From positions 21,581-85,580 of the forward strand of contig DDIL01000022.1 of NCBI GenBank assembly GCA_002338515.1: a stretch of 64,000 nucleotides of DNA. Direction: 5' to 3'. A program made the position numbers and the translations under genes. Shown here piece by piece: positions 18,543-28,285 of the stretch. The number at the start of each line of letters is the position of its first letter. The first letter of the stretch is position 1. The stretch comes from Glaciecola sp. UBA1851 (GTDB lineage Bacteria; Pseudomonadota; Gammaproteobacteria; Enterobacterales; Alteromonadaceae). The notes beneath the pieces were generated by a model. The model was not told the origin of the DNA, ran no database searches, and saw only the letters and a list, made by a program, of their open reading frames with translations.

Positions 18543-20996
18543 TTAATTTTTATATTGTGTTTCTTCTTTCTCATCTATTATTGTCAATTGCTCAATCATG
18601 TACGTTTCTAGAAATACAGCTAATTTATCGTGAGGAATTGGACGAGAAATAACGAACCCTTGAATATAATCACAACCTAATCGAGAGAGTTCTGAAAACT
18701 GCTCGGACGTTTCCGCTCCTTCTGCAACAATAGGAACAGACAAACCGTGTAACAATTGAGTTAATGAGCCTATGATCCTTTGCTGCATTTTATCTTTGTC
18801 AATATTATTTAATAATGAACGATCTAATTTTACTGTATTGTATGGGAATGCTGTTAAATAAGATAAAGATGAATACCCGGCACCAAAATCGTCAATAGCA
18901 ATCTTGAAACCAGCGTTGGTTGCTTCTTCTACCCATTTTTTTGCCTGCGCAAAATTCGTAATTAAAGATGTTTCAGTAATTTCTAGTTCAACTCTAGCAG
19001 GTGAGACTTTGTATTGAGCCCCTAACCTTTTTAATACATCTAAAGCAGTATCATCTACCAACTGAGATGTGCTCAAATTAAGAGAAATCGAAATATCATG
19101 CTTACCTACGCTATCTAAATATTGAATTTCTTGCATAACGTTTTTCACTATCCATCTAAATAGCGTATTCATATTCTCGCTTTCTTCAAGCACATCAATA
19201 AATATAGGAGGGGGAATAAAGCCTAATTCTGGATGATCCCAACGGCATAAGGCTTCAAGCTTTACAACTTCCTTGGTTTGACTATCGACAATAGGTTGGT
19301 AAACAATAAATAGCTGATTGTCTTCAAGCGCAGTAATAAAGTCATTTTTGACTATAAAGCGTTGTTGGGTGGCATCACGCATTGACTGATTAAAAAACTC
19401 GTATCGATTTTTACCACCCTTTTTAGCTTGATACATCGCAATATCAGCGTACCTGAGCAATTCATCTGCGTCTATATTATTGTTACTATCTTGACTGATG
19501 ATACCGATGCTTGTGCTAATAGATATACTGTTATCATAAATGTGAAACGGGGCAGCAAATAAATCTACAACCGACGAAGCCATTTTTTCCAAAGCCGATT
19601 CAGAGCCATAGTTGCGATAACAAATAACAAATTCATCTCCGCCAATCCGGTATACTTTTGTATTTTTATTTCTTACACCTTGTAACCTATAGCCAATTTT
19701 TTTGAGCATTATATCGCCAGCTTCATGGCCAAGATTATCGTTTATTGGTTTGAAGCCATCTAGATCAAGAAAGAATATTGCAACTTTCTCGGTGTTGCTG
19801 TCAAAGTTCATTGCTCCTAGATTTTCGACAAGCACTGATCGCGTGTATAGACCTGTAGTAGAATCAATAGTTGCTTGGCGAACAAGTTTCTTTTGGGAGT
19901 TTTGAAGTTCTGTCTCATAATTTTCTAGTAAATCTATTGTATGCCTGAATTCGTCTTCAAGTTCATTTAATTCATCATTTAAGATCGTATTTTTTGCAGC
20001 GCCCAAACGAAAGCGAGCCACGTCATATTCTTTCGTGCCAATTAGCGTGATGGCGCGTTTAAGTTTGTTAATACGTGATATTGGTATAATAGAAAATAGA
20101 ATTAAGAAAAACAAAATACCAAATGTGAGCGTGCCGAATATTACAAGAACCTGTTGCTTTTGATTACTTTGCTCCGCTAATAAAGGGCTAATTTCTCGAA
20201 TAAAAAGCAAATTCACATCGTCATTAATACCGTTTATAGTTTCAAACCAAATAAAATAATTCTTTTCATTAGTTGTAACTTGTAATCCGTAGTCCTCGAG
20301 TTTGTTAATTTCATTCTCAGTAAGCTCTACCTCGAATAGACCAGCATTATTTTCTGTACCAGTTATAACTTCAACTACGTATCGGCTTAACGTGTAATTT
20401 GTTGTTGATTTATCCTGGTTAGGGGAAATTATTCCAATATCACTGCCTACGACAGAATTTAGGAAGATAATGGAAGGAGCGATATCTGTTAAAATCGAAA
20501 AAGACCATCTTTCTCCGTTTACGTTTACAGGGATAGTTGCGCTTAATTCGCATAATAAATGACAAACAATGCCAGATTGTGGTCGCAAAGATTCTGCAGC
20601 CTGAATTTGCATTTGGTTCATTTCTGTATAGGGGAATGAACCAAACTCAATCACGTTATCTTCACCAAATTGGTTAAAAGACATAGATGAGAGTAAATAG
20701 CTTAACTGGATTCTTGGCCATAATTGTTTGAAAAACTGTTCCAACTCAGCAACTGTTTTTGAATTCAATTCGCTTAACATCACTACTTCCTCAGCAGATA
20801 ATATTTGCTCTTGAAGATGTTGTTCAAATAAGAGTGTGGCTGAGTTTCGATGAGTATTCTTTATATTTTGGAATTTTTCATACAAACTTTGAGTTTGTTG
20901 GATAGTAACGAAGGTATAAGACGCGACAAGTGCGAAAATAGCAACAGCCAAGATCAATAAAAGCATTTTAGTTAAAAGGCTATTTAAATTAATCAT
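18543..20996 (-). CDS. Membrane-bound GGDEF-EAL protein (c-di-GMP turnover)
   Basis: The 817-residue protein has an N-terminal span (about 10-30), a periplasmic sensor region (about 31-280), a second span (about 283-305), a HAMP-like/coiled-coil linker, a GGDEF domain (about 376-540) and an EAL domain (about 555-805). The GGDEF signature is intact (452-456), but the RxxD inhibitory site reads RNKN. The EAL motif in KLEALCRW (581-583), ISLNLSTSQL, ELEITETSL, IDDFGAGYSSL and VAEGAET are all conserved. Phosphodiesterase activity is therefore likely and cyclase activity possible. The net direction cannot be read. It is monocistronic, next to dam. Confidence 0.9.
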   Translation of the reverse strand: MINLNSLLTKMLLLILAVAIFALVASYTFVTIQQTQSLYEKFQNIKNTHRNSATLLFEQHLQEQILSAEEVVMLSELNSKTVAELEQFFKQLWPRIQLSYLLSSMSFNQFGEDNVIEFGSFPYTEMNQMQIQAAESLRPQSGIVCHLLCELSATIPVNVNGERWSFSILTDIAPSIIFLNSVVGSDIGIISPNQDKSTTNYTLSRYVVEVITGTENNAGLFEVELTENEINKLEDYGLQVTTNEKNYFIWFETINGINDDVNLLFIREISPLLAEQSNQKQQVLVIFGTLTFGILFFLILFSIIPISRINKLKRAITLIGTKEYDVARFRLGAAKNTILNDELNELEDEFRHTIDLLENYETELQNSQKKLVRQATIDSTTGLYTRSVLVENLGAMNFDSNTEKVAIFFLDLDGFKPINDNLGHEAGDIMLKKIGYRLQGVRNKNTKVYRIGGDEFVICYRNYGSESALEKMASSVVDLFAAPFHIYDNSISISTSIGIISQDSNNNIDADELLRYADIAMYQAKKGGKNRYEFFNQSMRDATQQRFIVKNDFITALEDNQLFIVYQPIVDSQTKEVVKLEALCRWDHPELGFIPPPIFIDVLEESENMNTLFRWIVKNVMQEIQYLDSVGKHDISISLNLSTSQLVDDTALDVLKRLGAQYKVSPARVELEITETSLITNFAQAKKWVEEATNAGFKIAIDDFGAGYSSLSYLTAFPYNTVKLDRSLLNNIDKDKMQQRIIGSLTQLLHGLSVPIVAEGAETSEQFSELSRLGCDYIQGFVISRPIPHDKLAVFLETYMIEQLTIIDEKEETQYKN

Positions 20997-21262
20997 TTAG
21001 TGTCTCAATACGACAATGATTAAATTGAATGTTGTCATTATGAAATGTAAAAACAAAATAATCCTTTTTTAAACGTGGTGTTTTGTATCTTAAACTAGAA
21101 CACTTAATTACCTAGTTTATTAATAATGATATTGCTTAGATAAAAGTTTTATCGGCAAAGGGCAGGGGAAACTTGATGATTTTGTTCCTAATCCTTTAAA
21201 AATATAAGTTACTTAAATGTTTTTAAAAGCAAGTTCTTTAAGTTAGAAATATTAAATACTTA

Positions 21263-22138
21263 TTATGCTTTATACAATGCTAGAAGCTCATTGATTGGCT
21301 TTCTAGATGACCCTTTGCAGTTAATGCTTCGAGCTACTTTTAACGTGACCAGTTTGTCGGCATTTTTATATAAGTTCTTCGTCAAAGGCAGAGCGTGGTT
21401 TGATATGATTGTAGTGACTCCTTTCATTTTGGCCTCTAGCGCACAATTCACAAGACGTTCGTGATCAAGTGCGGTAAATTGCATACCTGAATAGGCGGTA
21501 AAGCTAGATGTTGCGCTCACCGGAGAATAGGGAGGGTCACAATATATAATGTCACCAGATTTAGCCTTTTCAAATGCTACTGAAAAATCATCAGTAAGGA
21601 ACTCTGCTGACTGCAATTTTAATGATAAGTGCTCGAGTTCTACCTTTGGGAAATAGGGCTTTTTATAACTACCGAATGGCACATTAAACCCACCTTTCAA
21701 ATTATATCGACACAAACCGTTGTATCCAAATCTATTTAAATATAGAAAGAGCGCCGTGCGTTCTAATGAACTATCTAAAAGATTAAATTTTTCTCTTAAG
21801 GCGTAATAATTCTCTGCACAATTGTTATTATTGTTGAATAATTTTTGAGTCGACGTTATTAGTCCCTTAACATCCTTTTTTGCATAGAAAAATAGTGAGA
21901 TAAGGTCAGGGTTACTGTCAACTAGAATATACTCGTCAAAATTGGAATTAAGAAATACTGATCCACCGCCAACAAAGGGTTCAATTAACTTATTGCTATG
22001 TTTTTTGGGAACAATCTTTAATATTTCGGGAACGAGTTTTCGTTTGCCTCCAGCCCATTTTAGTGGTGATTTTTGACTAATAATTAAGGGGGTTTTGTTT
22101 TGTTTTGTTGGCATTAATCTGACAGCATCATTCATCAT
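21263..22138 (-). CDS. dam: DNA adenine methylase Dam (GATC)
   Basis: Dam methylates adenine N6 in GATC and guides mismatch repair and replication timing. The 291-residue protein has PLKWAGGKRKL (residues 25-35), the AdoMet motif EPFVGGGSVF (53-62) and the catalytic DPPY (201-204). E. coli Dam starts close to the KWAGGK motif, so the first 20 or so residues here are an extension; a second ATG at codon 9 is possible. It follows damX by 29 bp in the classical aroK-aroB-damX-dam order. A restriction partner is not present, so a housekeeping role is favoured. Confidence 0.93.
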   Translation of the reverse strand: MMNDAVRLMPTKQNKTPLIISQKSPLKWAGGKRKLVPEILKIVPKKHSNKLIEPFVGGGSVFLNSNFDEYILVDSNPDLISLFFYAKKDVKGLITSTQKLFNNNNNCAENYYALREKFNLLDSSLERTALFLYLNRFGYNGLCRYNLKGGFNVPFGSYKKPYFPKVELEHLSLKLQSAEFLTDDFSVAFEKAKSGDIIYCDPPYSPVSATSSFTAYSGMQFTALDHERLVNCALEAKMKGVTTIISNHALPLTKNLYKNADKLVTLKVARSINCKGSSRKPINELLALYKA

Positions 22139-22167
22139 TAGTGGCCATTGAAGCTGTATTAAGACAT

Positions 22168-23679
22168 TTAGCGTTGGCTAATTTCTCGCTGGATTTGATT
22201 AATACTTTTTGCAAATGGTTGAGATTCCCTTATGTCGGTAGGTAATATTGATAAATTAGAAAGTGCGGCATCTATAGAATCGAAAGCTTGGTTGTAAACG
22301 ATCACATACCAAGGACCACCATAACGCTTTGTTTCATATACCCATGTCGACGATTTTAAATTATTTGTTTCTAGATAGTTTTCTAACACCACAGGATTTT
22401 GAATTCCAGATAGTTGCAAAACAACGGTATCTGTAGGCATCGATAGTAGTTTAGTTTCATCAAACTGATAGTCAACATTAGTTTGCTTAGAATAATCAAT
22501 ATTTTGACTATTAAAGGGGCTAACCGGCGGCCTTGTATTTGATAACTCGTTTGTTAACTGTTCTACGCTAGTAATATCTGGGACGGCAAAGTCTACCAAT
22601 GTTTTTGCTAATACCGCTTTACTGTCAGTTAATATCAGTTGTTCAGAGTTATTGTTCACAACCTTTACGTCTTTTATCTGCAGCCCATTTAAGTTAGCAA
22701 TAGAATTTTTACGTTCTTTGAATAAATTTGTTTTGTTATTTAACGTTAAAGTAGTTTTGTCAATGTATTGATATGGACTGCTCTGCGCTGCTAGAAATGT
22801 AAATGAGTTCGGCTCACTTTGAGTTTTATCCTTTTCAGCGCCCCTTTTAGACACATTAAATATATTACTTTGAAGATTGTTTTTAGCAAATATAGTTAGC
22901 GAGTGATTACTTACTTGGATTTGCTCCTGCGTTAATACGTTAACATTTGACACTTCGGATTGGCTATCTTCCAAAACAGAATGGGAATCTGTGAGGTCAG
23001 CGGAATCATCAATATAGATTGAAGACATTAATGAGATAAATACGGCTATAAATACGATTGAAATAGAGGCTAAAAACCACTTATTAGCAACTACAGGTTG
23101 ATTGTTCATACTTAACCATGAACGCTTGTCGGCCATTAATGACTCAAGCGCATTAACGTCAAAGCCAACAGGATCGATTTCTTTGGATGACAATATAATG
23201 GGTGTGACCACATCATTTGAAGGCAAGATGTTGTAAGTTTTTTTGGCCCAAAGTGGATGACCAAATAGAATAATATTGATATGTAAGTTAACGTTTGCCA
23301 ACCTCATGGTCACAATCCAGTCCCATAACTCTTCAATAAAACTATTTTCAATACACTCTGATTGCGTGATACAAATTAGATATGGTCCCTGAGATGGGTC
23401 AAGAATATATTCGTTGGAAAGCAAAGATTTTAATGGTTTTGAATAATCAAAATCTTCTGCACCTATAAGCTGTTTAGCTATTGAAGATCGATAATCTTGT
23501 ATAATACCTTTAGGATGCGCCTTAAAGAAAGATATCTCAGTATCTTCTTGTTGATGTGCCATAAAGTCTGATAATGCTTTATGTTGATCAGCAACCGTGT
23601 CCCCACTCACAAAAACGAGTTGTGAGGAATATTTCACCAAATGGCTAAGTCTTTCGTGAAATTGAGACACTTTCTGCAC
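22168..23679 (-). CDS. damX: DamX-like SPOR domain cell-division protein
   Basis: DamX proteins bind denuded septal peptidoglycan through a C-terminal SPOR domain. The 503-residue product has a cytoplasmic AAA-like domain without Walker motifs (about 1-190), one membrane span (201-223, WFLASISIVFIAVFIS), a long low-complexity periplasmic linker rich in Ser/Asn/Gln, and a SPOR domain (about 410-485) with VVLQLSGIQNP and WYVIVYNQAFDS. It lies between aroB and dam, as in E. coli. The N-terminal domain is diverged from E. coli DamX, so the assignment rests on layout and context. Confidence 0.88.
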   Translation of the reverse strand: MQKVSQFHERLSHLVKYSSQLVFVSGDTVADQHKALSDFMAHQQEDTEISFFKAHPKGIIQDYRSSIAKQLIGAEDFDYSKPLKSLLSNEYILDPSQGPYLICITQSECIENSFIEELWDWIVTMRLANVNLHINIILFGHPLWAKKTYNILPSNDVVTPIILSSKEIDPVGFDVNALESLMADKRSWLSMNNQPVVANKWFLASISIVFIAVFISLMSSIYIDDSADLTDSHSVLEDSQSEVSNVNVLTQEQIQVSNHSLTIFAKNNLQSNIFNVSKRGAEKDKTQSEPNSFTFLAAQSSPYQYIDKTTLTLNNKTNLFKERKNSIANLNGLQIKDVKVVNNNSEQLILTDSKAVLAKTLVDFAVPDITSVEQLTNELSNTRPPVSPFNSQNIDYSKQTNVDYQFDETKLLSMPTDTVVLQLSGIQNPVVLENYLETNNLKSSTWVYETKRYGGPWYVIVYNQAFDSIDAALSNLSILPTDIRESQPFAKSINQIQREISQR

Positions 23680-23704
23680 GGATTTTCCCTATTCAAAGGA
23701 TTTG

Positions 23705-24778
23705 CTAATTTAACAATAAATCTAATTCTTCTTTGGTAACATTTCCAACGACTTCAGCTTTGCCTATATTGATAGGTAAAATGAATCGCATAGTACCGCT
23801 GACAACTTTTTTGTCTCTTTGCATATGATTGACATATTGCGCTGAAGACATGTTTGCAGGACCAGTAACGGGTAAATCGAATAATTCGAATAATTGTACT
23901 ACCCGTCGTAAATCTGACGCTGTAAATTGATTACGCATTTCTGCTAACTTGCAAGCAAGCACCGTGCCAGCTGCTACAGCTTCACCATGTAGCCATTTTC
24001 CATAACCCATTTCTGCTTCTATTGCGTGTCCAAAGGTATGTCCTAAATTTAATAACGCTCGTATGCCATGCTCTTTTTCATCTTGATTGACAATATCAGC
24101 TTTAATTTCACAGCACTTAGCAATCATATAGCTTAAACTTTCAGGGTCTTGATTAAAGATAGCGTCTCTGTTGGTTTCAATCCATTCAAAGAATCCAACA
24201 TCATAAATAATGCCGTATTTGATCACTTCAGCCATACCAGCCGCAAATTCACTTTTCGGTAATGTGCTTAATGTTTGTGGGTCAATTATAACTGCTTTGG
24301 GCTGATAGAATGCACCAATCATATTTTTGCCGAGAGGGTGGTTTACAGCAGTTTTTCCGCCTACAGATGAATCTACTTGTGATAATAGGGTAGTTGGAAC
24401 CTGTATGAAGTCGACACCCCGTTGATAACATGCTGCTACAAAACCGGTTAGGTCACCAATGACACCGCCGCCTAACGCAATAATGCACGCATCTCTTGAT
24501 ACTCTTGCCGCTAATAGTTCGCTCATGACGAACTCGAAACTTGCCAATGTTTTTTTGTCTTCCCCATCTGGTAGGATAATTTCAATGGTGTGTTTACCAT
24601 TATTTTCTAAAAGGGTTTTTAATGAGTCTAAGTAGAGTGGCGCAACAACATCATTTGTAATAATTATAATGTGTTTCCCTTTAACAGCTGACAATAAAAA
24701 ACCGGCATCACTCAGACTGCCGGCTTCAACTGTTATTGGGTAACTGCGCTCACCAAGGTCAACTTTAAGGCTTGGCAT
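23705..24778 (-). CDS. aroB: 3-dehydroquinate synthase
   Basis: AroB converts DAHP to 3-dehydroquinate with NAD and a divalent metal, the second shikimate step. The 357-residue length is typical. Visible motifs are the NAD-binding ALGGGVIGDLTGFVAACYQRG, PTTLLSQVDSSVGGKTAVNH, and the metal-binding residues in GMAEVIKYG, LNLGHTFGHAIE and WLHGEAVAAG. It follows aroK by 17 bp and precedes damX by 25 bp. Confidence 0.97.
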   Translation of the reverse strand: MPSLKVDLGERSYPITVEAGSLSDAGFLLSAVKGKHIIIITNDVVAPLYLDSLKTLLENNGKHTIEIILPDGEDKKTLASFEFVMSELLAARVSRDACIIALGGGVIGDLTGFVAACYQRGVDFIQVPTTLLSQVDSSVGGKTAVNHPLGKNMIGAFYQPKAVIIDPQTLSTLPKSEFAAGMAEVIKYGIIYDVGFFEWIETNRDAIFNQDPESLSYMIAKCCEIKADIVNQDEKEHGIRALLNLGHTFGHAIEAEMGYGKWLHGEAVAAGTVLACKLAEMRNQFTASDLRRVVQLFELFDLPVTGPANMSSAQYVNHMQRDKKVVSGTMRFILPINIGKAEVVGNVTKEELDLLLN

Positions 24779-24795
24779 AGCAATTCTCCTAAATT

Positions 24796-25311
24796 TTAAA
24801 GTCCTATCTTATTAATAATTTGATTAGCGACCGCTCGAGCACTCTGATCATCAGTTTCAATCACATAATCAGCTACTTCTTCGTATAAAGGATTGCGGGA
24901 TTCTGCAAGTGCTCTTAATACTTGCTCCGGATCGCCAGATTGTAATAATGGGCGGCGTTTATCACGTTGTGTACGCGCAACCTGTTTATCTATAGTAGTT
25001 TGCAAATAAACCACAATTCCTCGTGCGGAAAGACGATTTCTCACACCTTTAGATACAATTGACCCACCGCCAGTAGCTAACACAATACCTTGTTTGTCAG
25101 TTAGATCGTGGATGACGTTCTCTTCTCTTACTCGAAAACCGTCCTCGCCTTCGAGGTCAAAAATCCACGCAATATCAGCACCGGTTCTTCTTTCAATTTC
25201 TTGGTCGGAGTCGTAAAAATCAAGATGAAGTTCGTCAGCAAGGTGTCGACCAATAGTACTTTTCCCAGCGCCCATTGGGCCTACAAGGAATACGTTACGT
25301 TTCTCTGCCAT
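24796..25311 (-). CDS. aroK: Shikimate kinase I
   Basis: AroK phosphorylates shikimate with ATP. The 171-residue P-loop kinase has Walker [13 protein letters not shown] (residues 11-22), the shikimate-binding [11 protein letters not shown] and ATGGGSIV, and the lid arginines in RDKRRPLL. The start [18 protein letters not shown] matches E. coli AroK closely. Its leader (25312-25500) contains strong hairpins and it is separated from pilQ by a terminator, so the aro genes probably have their own promoter. Confidence 0.97.
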   Translation of the reverse strand: MAEKRNVFLVGPMGAGKSTIGRHLADELHLDFYDSDQEIERRTGADIAWIFDLEGEDGFRVREENVIHDLTDKQGIVLATGGGSIVSKGVRNRLSARGIVVYLQTTIDKQVARTQRDKRRPLLQSGDPEQVLRALAESRNPLYEEVADYVIETDDQSARAVANQIINKIGL

Positions 25312-25381
25312 ATTTGTTTACATCACATCTACATGAAAATGAAGTTGGTGCAGTTGCAATAGAGTTATCACCAACAATTAC

Positions 25382-25485
25382 CATAATAGCCTTTGCTATT
25401 ATGAGCGTTTTATTCCTCGCGCAAAATTCGAGACGCGGGATTATCTCAATTAAGTTGAGGTATTTGCAAGCGCTGTTAGCAAATA
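25382..25485. other. Hairpin-rich leader upstream of aroK
   Basis: Two inverted repeats lie in the leader. CATAATAGC (25382-25390) and GCTATTATG (25395-25403) make a perfect 9-bp stem with a four-base loop. TATTTGC (25461-25467) and GCAAATA (25479-25485) make a second, weaker one. Neither is followed by a T run on the aroK strand, so they are not ordinary terminators. They may shape the aroK 5' untranslated region. Confidence 0.45.
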
Positions 25486-25498
25486 CATTCGAAAACAT

Positions 25499-25528
25499 AA
25501 AAAAATGGCGCTATTAGCGCCATTTTTT
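25499..25528 (-). terminator. Intrinsic terminator after pilQ
   Basis: The stem TGGCGCT (25506-25512) and AGCGCCA (25516-25522) with a three-base loop is flanked by A and T runs. Read on the minus strand it ends in seven T. It lies just beyond the pilQ stop and separates the pil and aro transcripts. The symmetry would also allow action on the plus strand. Confidence 0.9.
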
Positions 25529-25569
25529 ACATCAATTGTTGATTTAAACGTAATTATTTAATTTCAGTT

Positions 25570-27759
25570 CTATCCAGCCGTAATAATTTTGGGAGTAACG
25601 AAAATCAATAGTTCTCGTTTTTCTTCAACTTGACCAGTAGTACTAAATAAACGACCTAATACTGGGATGTCACCTAGTACAGGTACCTTTGATTCATCAT
25701 TTGTACTTATTTGTTGGAATATACCACCTAACACAATTGTTTCTCCATTTTCGACCAGTACTTGAGTGCTTATTTCTTGTGTATCAATAGCAACTGCAGG
25801 ACCGGTAGATGTTGAAACAGTCTCGCCTCTTGTGTCTTGTGTTACAACCAAATTAAGAATAATGCGGTTGTCAGGTGTTATATGTGGGGTCACTCGTAAA
25901 CTTAATACTGCTTTTTTAAACTCAACTGAGGTTGCACCACTTGATGTTGCTTGAACAAAAGGAATTTCTGTTCCTTGTTCTATGTATGCTTCTTGTTGAT
26001 TCGCCACAGTAATTCTTGGGCTTGCGATTATTTCACCCTGGTTTTCAGATTCAAGCGCACTTAATTCTAAGTCCAGGATGTTACCATCCATTAAACTGGC
26101 AATTTGAAAGCCTATTCTACCAGCAGCGTTTGCAACGGGTAAGTTAACATTAAGTCTATCAGTAATTTCTGATGGTACTTGGCCTTGATTGGTCAAATCT
26201 GCTCCAGCTAGTCCACCTGACACTGCTCCGTCGCCAGAATTAGCGGTGAATCCCCAACGAACACCTAGTTGTTCACCGGCATTCTCGCGCACTGTGACCA
26301 TTCTAGATTCAATCAGAACCTGTTTTACTGGTATATCCAATGCTTTGATAATTTTCTGTGCTTCATCTATAGATTCTTGTGTGTCGCGTATCAATAACGT
26401 ATTGGTTCTTTCATCGACACTCACGGTGCCTCTGCCAGAGAGAATGCCACCATTATTAGATTGCAGAATCGTTGATAATTCTGATGCTCTAGCATAATTT
26501 ATTGCGATATTTGCTGATTTTAGCTCGCTTAGTTTCTGAACTTGTTGCTTTGATTGCAATGCAGCGGTTTCTCTTGCTGTTAATTCTTCACTAGGTGCAA
26601 CAAGCAAAATGTTGCCTTCTAAACGCTTATCTAAGCCACGGATTTTTAAAATCATATCTAACGCTTGATCCCAAGGCACGCCGCTTAGGCTAATCGTAAC
26701 ATTACCATTTACGGTATCAGTGGTAACTAAGTTAAAACCATTTACTTGTGCAATAATTTGCAACACTTGTCTTACTGGCACATCTTGGAAGTCTAGGCTA
26801 ATTGGCTTGCCAGAATATATCTGACCACGCGCTTCTTCAACATCTTTTTCGGTTAATGGAGAAAGAGCAAACTGAACTTGATTTTGATTTTCAGTTTTCG
26901 AGATTTTTACGTTACCGTTAAATCTCACTTCTAATCTGGCGCGATTACCATTTTCAAATGTTTCTAATTCATTGACGCTTGTGCCAAATTGGCCAACATC
27001 AACTTGCACATATGCAGCGTCGTGAAGTGTTGTTTCTTCAAATGTAATATTGACCAATCCTTGCGCTTCAATAAAAGAGTATTGAGGTATATCGCCTTGA
27101 AAATTTACAAGTATGTTTGCAACATCACCGGTACGTTTGAAGTCTATATCCGTTATTCTACTGAAATTTGCTTCTAGTTCGTCACCAACAGGGTCAATAT
27201 AATCTAATAGAGTAGGTTTAGCACTTTGATTGCTAATACTTGCTTTCTCTGCTTGTTTCGGTGCCGGTCTATTGGTCGTTACGGGCATTGGACTAGCAGT
27301 GATTTCAGGCTCTACCTTATTAACATTAATATCGGGCATAGGAGCAGGACTTGGCTCTACTACAGTGGTTACAGTAATGGCTTGAGCAGATTCAATTTCA
27401 CTACTTGAGAACACCGTTTGAGGAGCCGCTCTTTCTTCCTCAAATATTTCCGTATCACTTTCATCTATGATAGGCGATTCTGTAGGCGCGCTGTCTGCCA
27501 TCACAAGTTTTTCACTAAAAGTCGCGTTAGTTGTTACGACTTCGTCGTTTTTCTTTGCTAGCGCCGCTGATACCGGCTGCTCATTTAACATTACAACTTG
27601 AGATGTTGCTGGTTGCAGACGTTTGGGGGCTAACATATCGTAAAGTTCTTGACCTATTGCAACATTAGAATAGGTTAGATACAAGGCGCATGCAGTTAGC
27701 GTTAATCTAACTTTTTGCTTGCGATTAATTGATAACATATACTTCTTAGACATTGTCAT
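25570..27759 (-). CDS. pilQ: Type IV pilus secretin PilQ
   Basis: PilQ forms the outer-membrane channel through which the type IV pilus emerges. The 729-residue protein has a signal sequence (about 1-36), a Pro/Ala/Glu-rich region (about 95-180), an AMIN peptidoglycan-binding domain (about 190-300), an STN domain (about 320-370), a secretin N-domain (about 400-470) and the secretin core with VENGETIVLGGIFQQ, VPVLGDIPVLGRLF and the end ELLIFVTPKII. It overlaps pilP by 14 bp and is the last gene of pilMNOPQ, followed by a terminator. Confidence 0.95.
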   Translation of the reverse strand: MTMSKKYMLSINRKQKVRLTLTACALYLTYSNVAIGQELYDMLAPKRLQPATSQVVMLNEQPVSAALAKKNDEVVTTNATFSEKLVMADSAPTESPIIDESDTEIFEEERAAPQTVFSSSEIESAQAITVTTVVEPSPAPMPDINVNKVEPEITASPMPVTTNRPAPKQAEKASISNQSAKPTLLDYIDPVGDELEANFSRITDIDFKRTGDVANILVNFQGDIPQYSFIEAQGLVNITFEETTLHDAAYVQVDVGQFGTSVNELETFENGNRARLEVRFNGNVKISKTENQNQVQFALSPLTEKDVEEARGQIYSGKPISLDFQDVPVRQVLQIIAQVNGFNLVTTDTVNGNVTISLSGVPWDQALDMILKIRGLDKRLEGNILLVAPSEELTARETAALQSKQQVQKLSELKSANIAINYARASELSTILQSNNGGILSGRGTVSVDERTNTLLIRDTQESIDEAQKIIKALDIPVKQVLIESRMVTVRENAGEQLGVRWGFTANSGDGAVSGGLAGADLTNQGQVPSEITDRLNVNLPVANAAGRIGFQIASLMDGNILDLELSALESENQGEIIASPRITVANQQEAYIEQGTEIPFVQATSSGATSVEFKKAVLSLRVTPHITPDNRIILNLVVTQDTRGETVSTSTGPAVAIDTQEISTQVLVENGETIVLGGIFQQISTNDESKVPVLGDIPVLGRLFSTTGQVEEKRELLIFVTPKIITAG

Positions 27760-28285
27760 TTTCCCCTACCATTGACGCCATTGTTAAGGTCGCTTGTTTG
27801 GTTTTCCAGCACCCTGCGCCATCTGGCAGCATTTCTTTGATAATAATTTGTGTGTCGGTAATTTGTGTTACTTGGCCATGGAAAAGACCTAAATAACTGC
27901 CAATAGTAATTTTATGTAAACTACCATCGTTTGCTTTAACCAACGCGTACTGTCTGCCAGCATTAGTAAATACTCCAGCCATTTGTAGGCCGTCTATACC
28001 GAAACTTTCAAGAGGTTGTTTGCGCCTATTGTGATTAGGCTGTTCACAATTCGGTGTATCTGAAGCCTGCGCCACAACTGACTCTCTGTTGGATCGCAAA
28101 AACGGACTTCTAAATTCACTAGCGTTGTAACTTACGCTCGGTAGTTCTTTAAATTCGGGATACTCTTCAATATTTACTTTCGTATTGGCGCGAACTTTAT
28201 TTGTGTAATCGATAAGATCGTCAATATTGGCACCACATCCAGACAAACCTATCAAGCACCCTAGTGATACAACTAGCTTTTTCAT
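27746..28285 (-). CDS. pilP: Type IV pilus inner-membrane lipoprotein PilP
   Basis: PilP links the inner-membrane PilN/PilO complex to the PilQ secretin. The 179-residue protein has a lipoprotein signal ending LSGC (cysteine 17), a linker and a C-terminal beta domain with MAGVFTNAGRQYALVKAND and LGLFHGQVTQITD, typical of the family. It overlaps pilO by four bases and pilQ by 14, consistent with translational coupling. Confidence 0.93.
   Translation of the reverse strand: MKKLVVSLGCLIGLSGCGANIDDLIDYTNKVRANTKVNIEEYPEFKELPSVSYNASEFRSPFLRSNRESVVAQASDTPNCEQPNHNRRKQPLESFGIDGLQMAGVFTNAGRQYALVKANDGSLHKITIGSYLGLFHGQVTQITDTQIIIKEMLPDGAGCWKTKQATLTMASMVGENDNV

Noticed and set aside
21263..22138. Dam as part of a restriction-modification system
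   Set aside because: No restriction endonuclease is adjacent and the aroK-aroB-damX context marks the housekeeping methylase.
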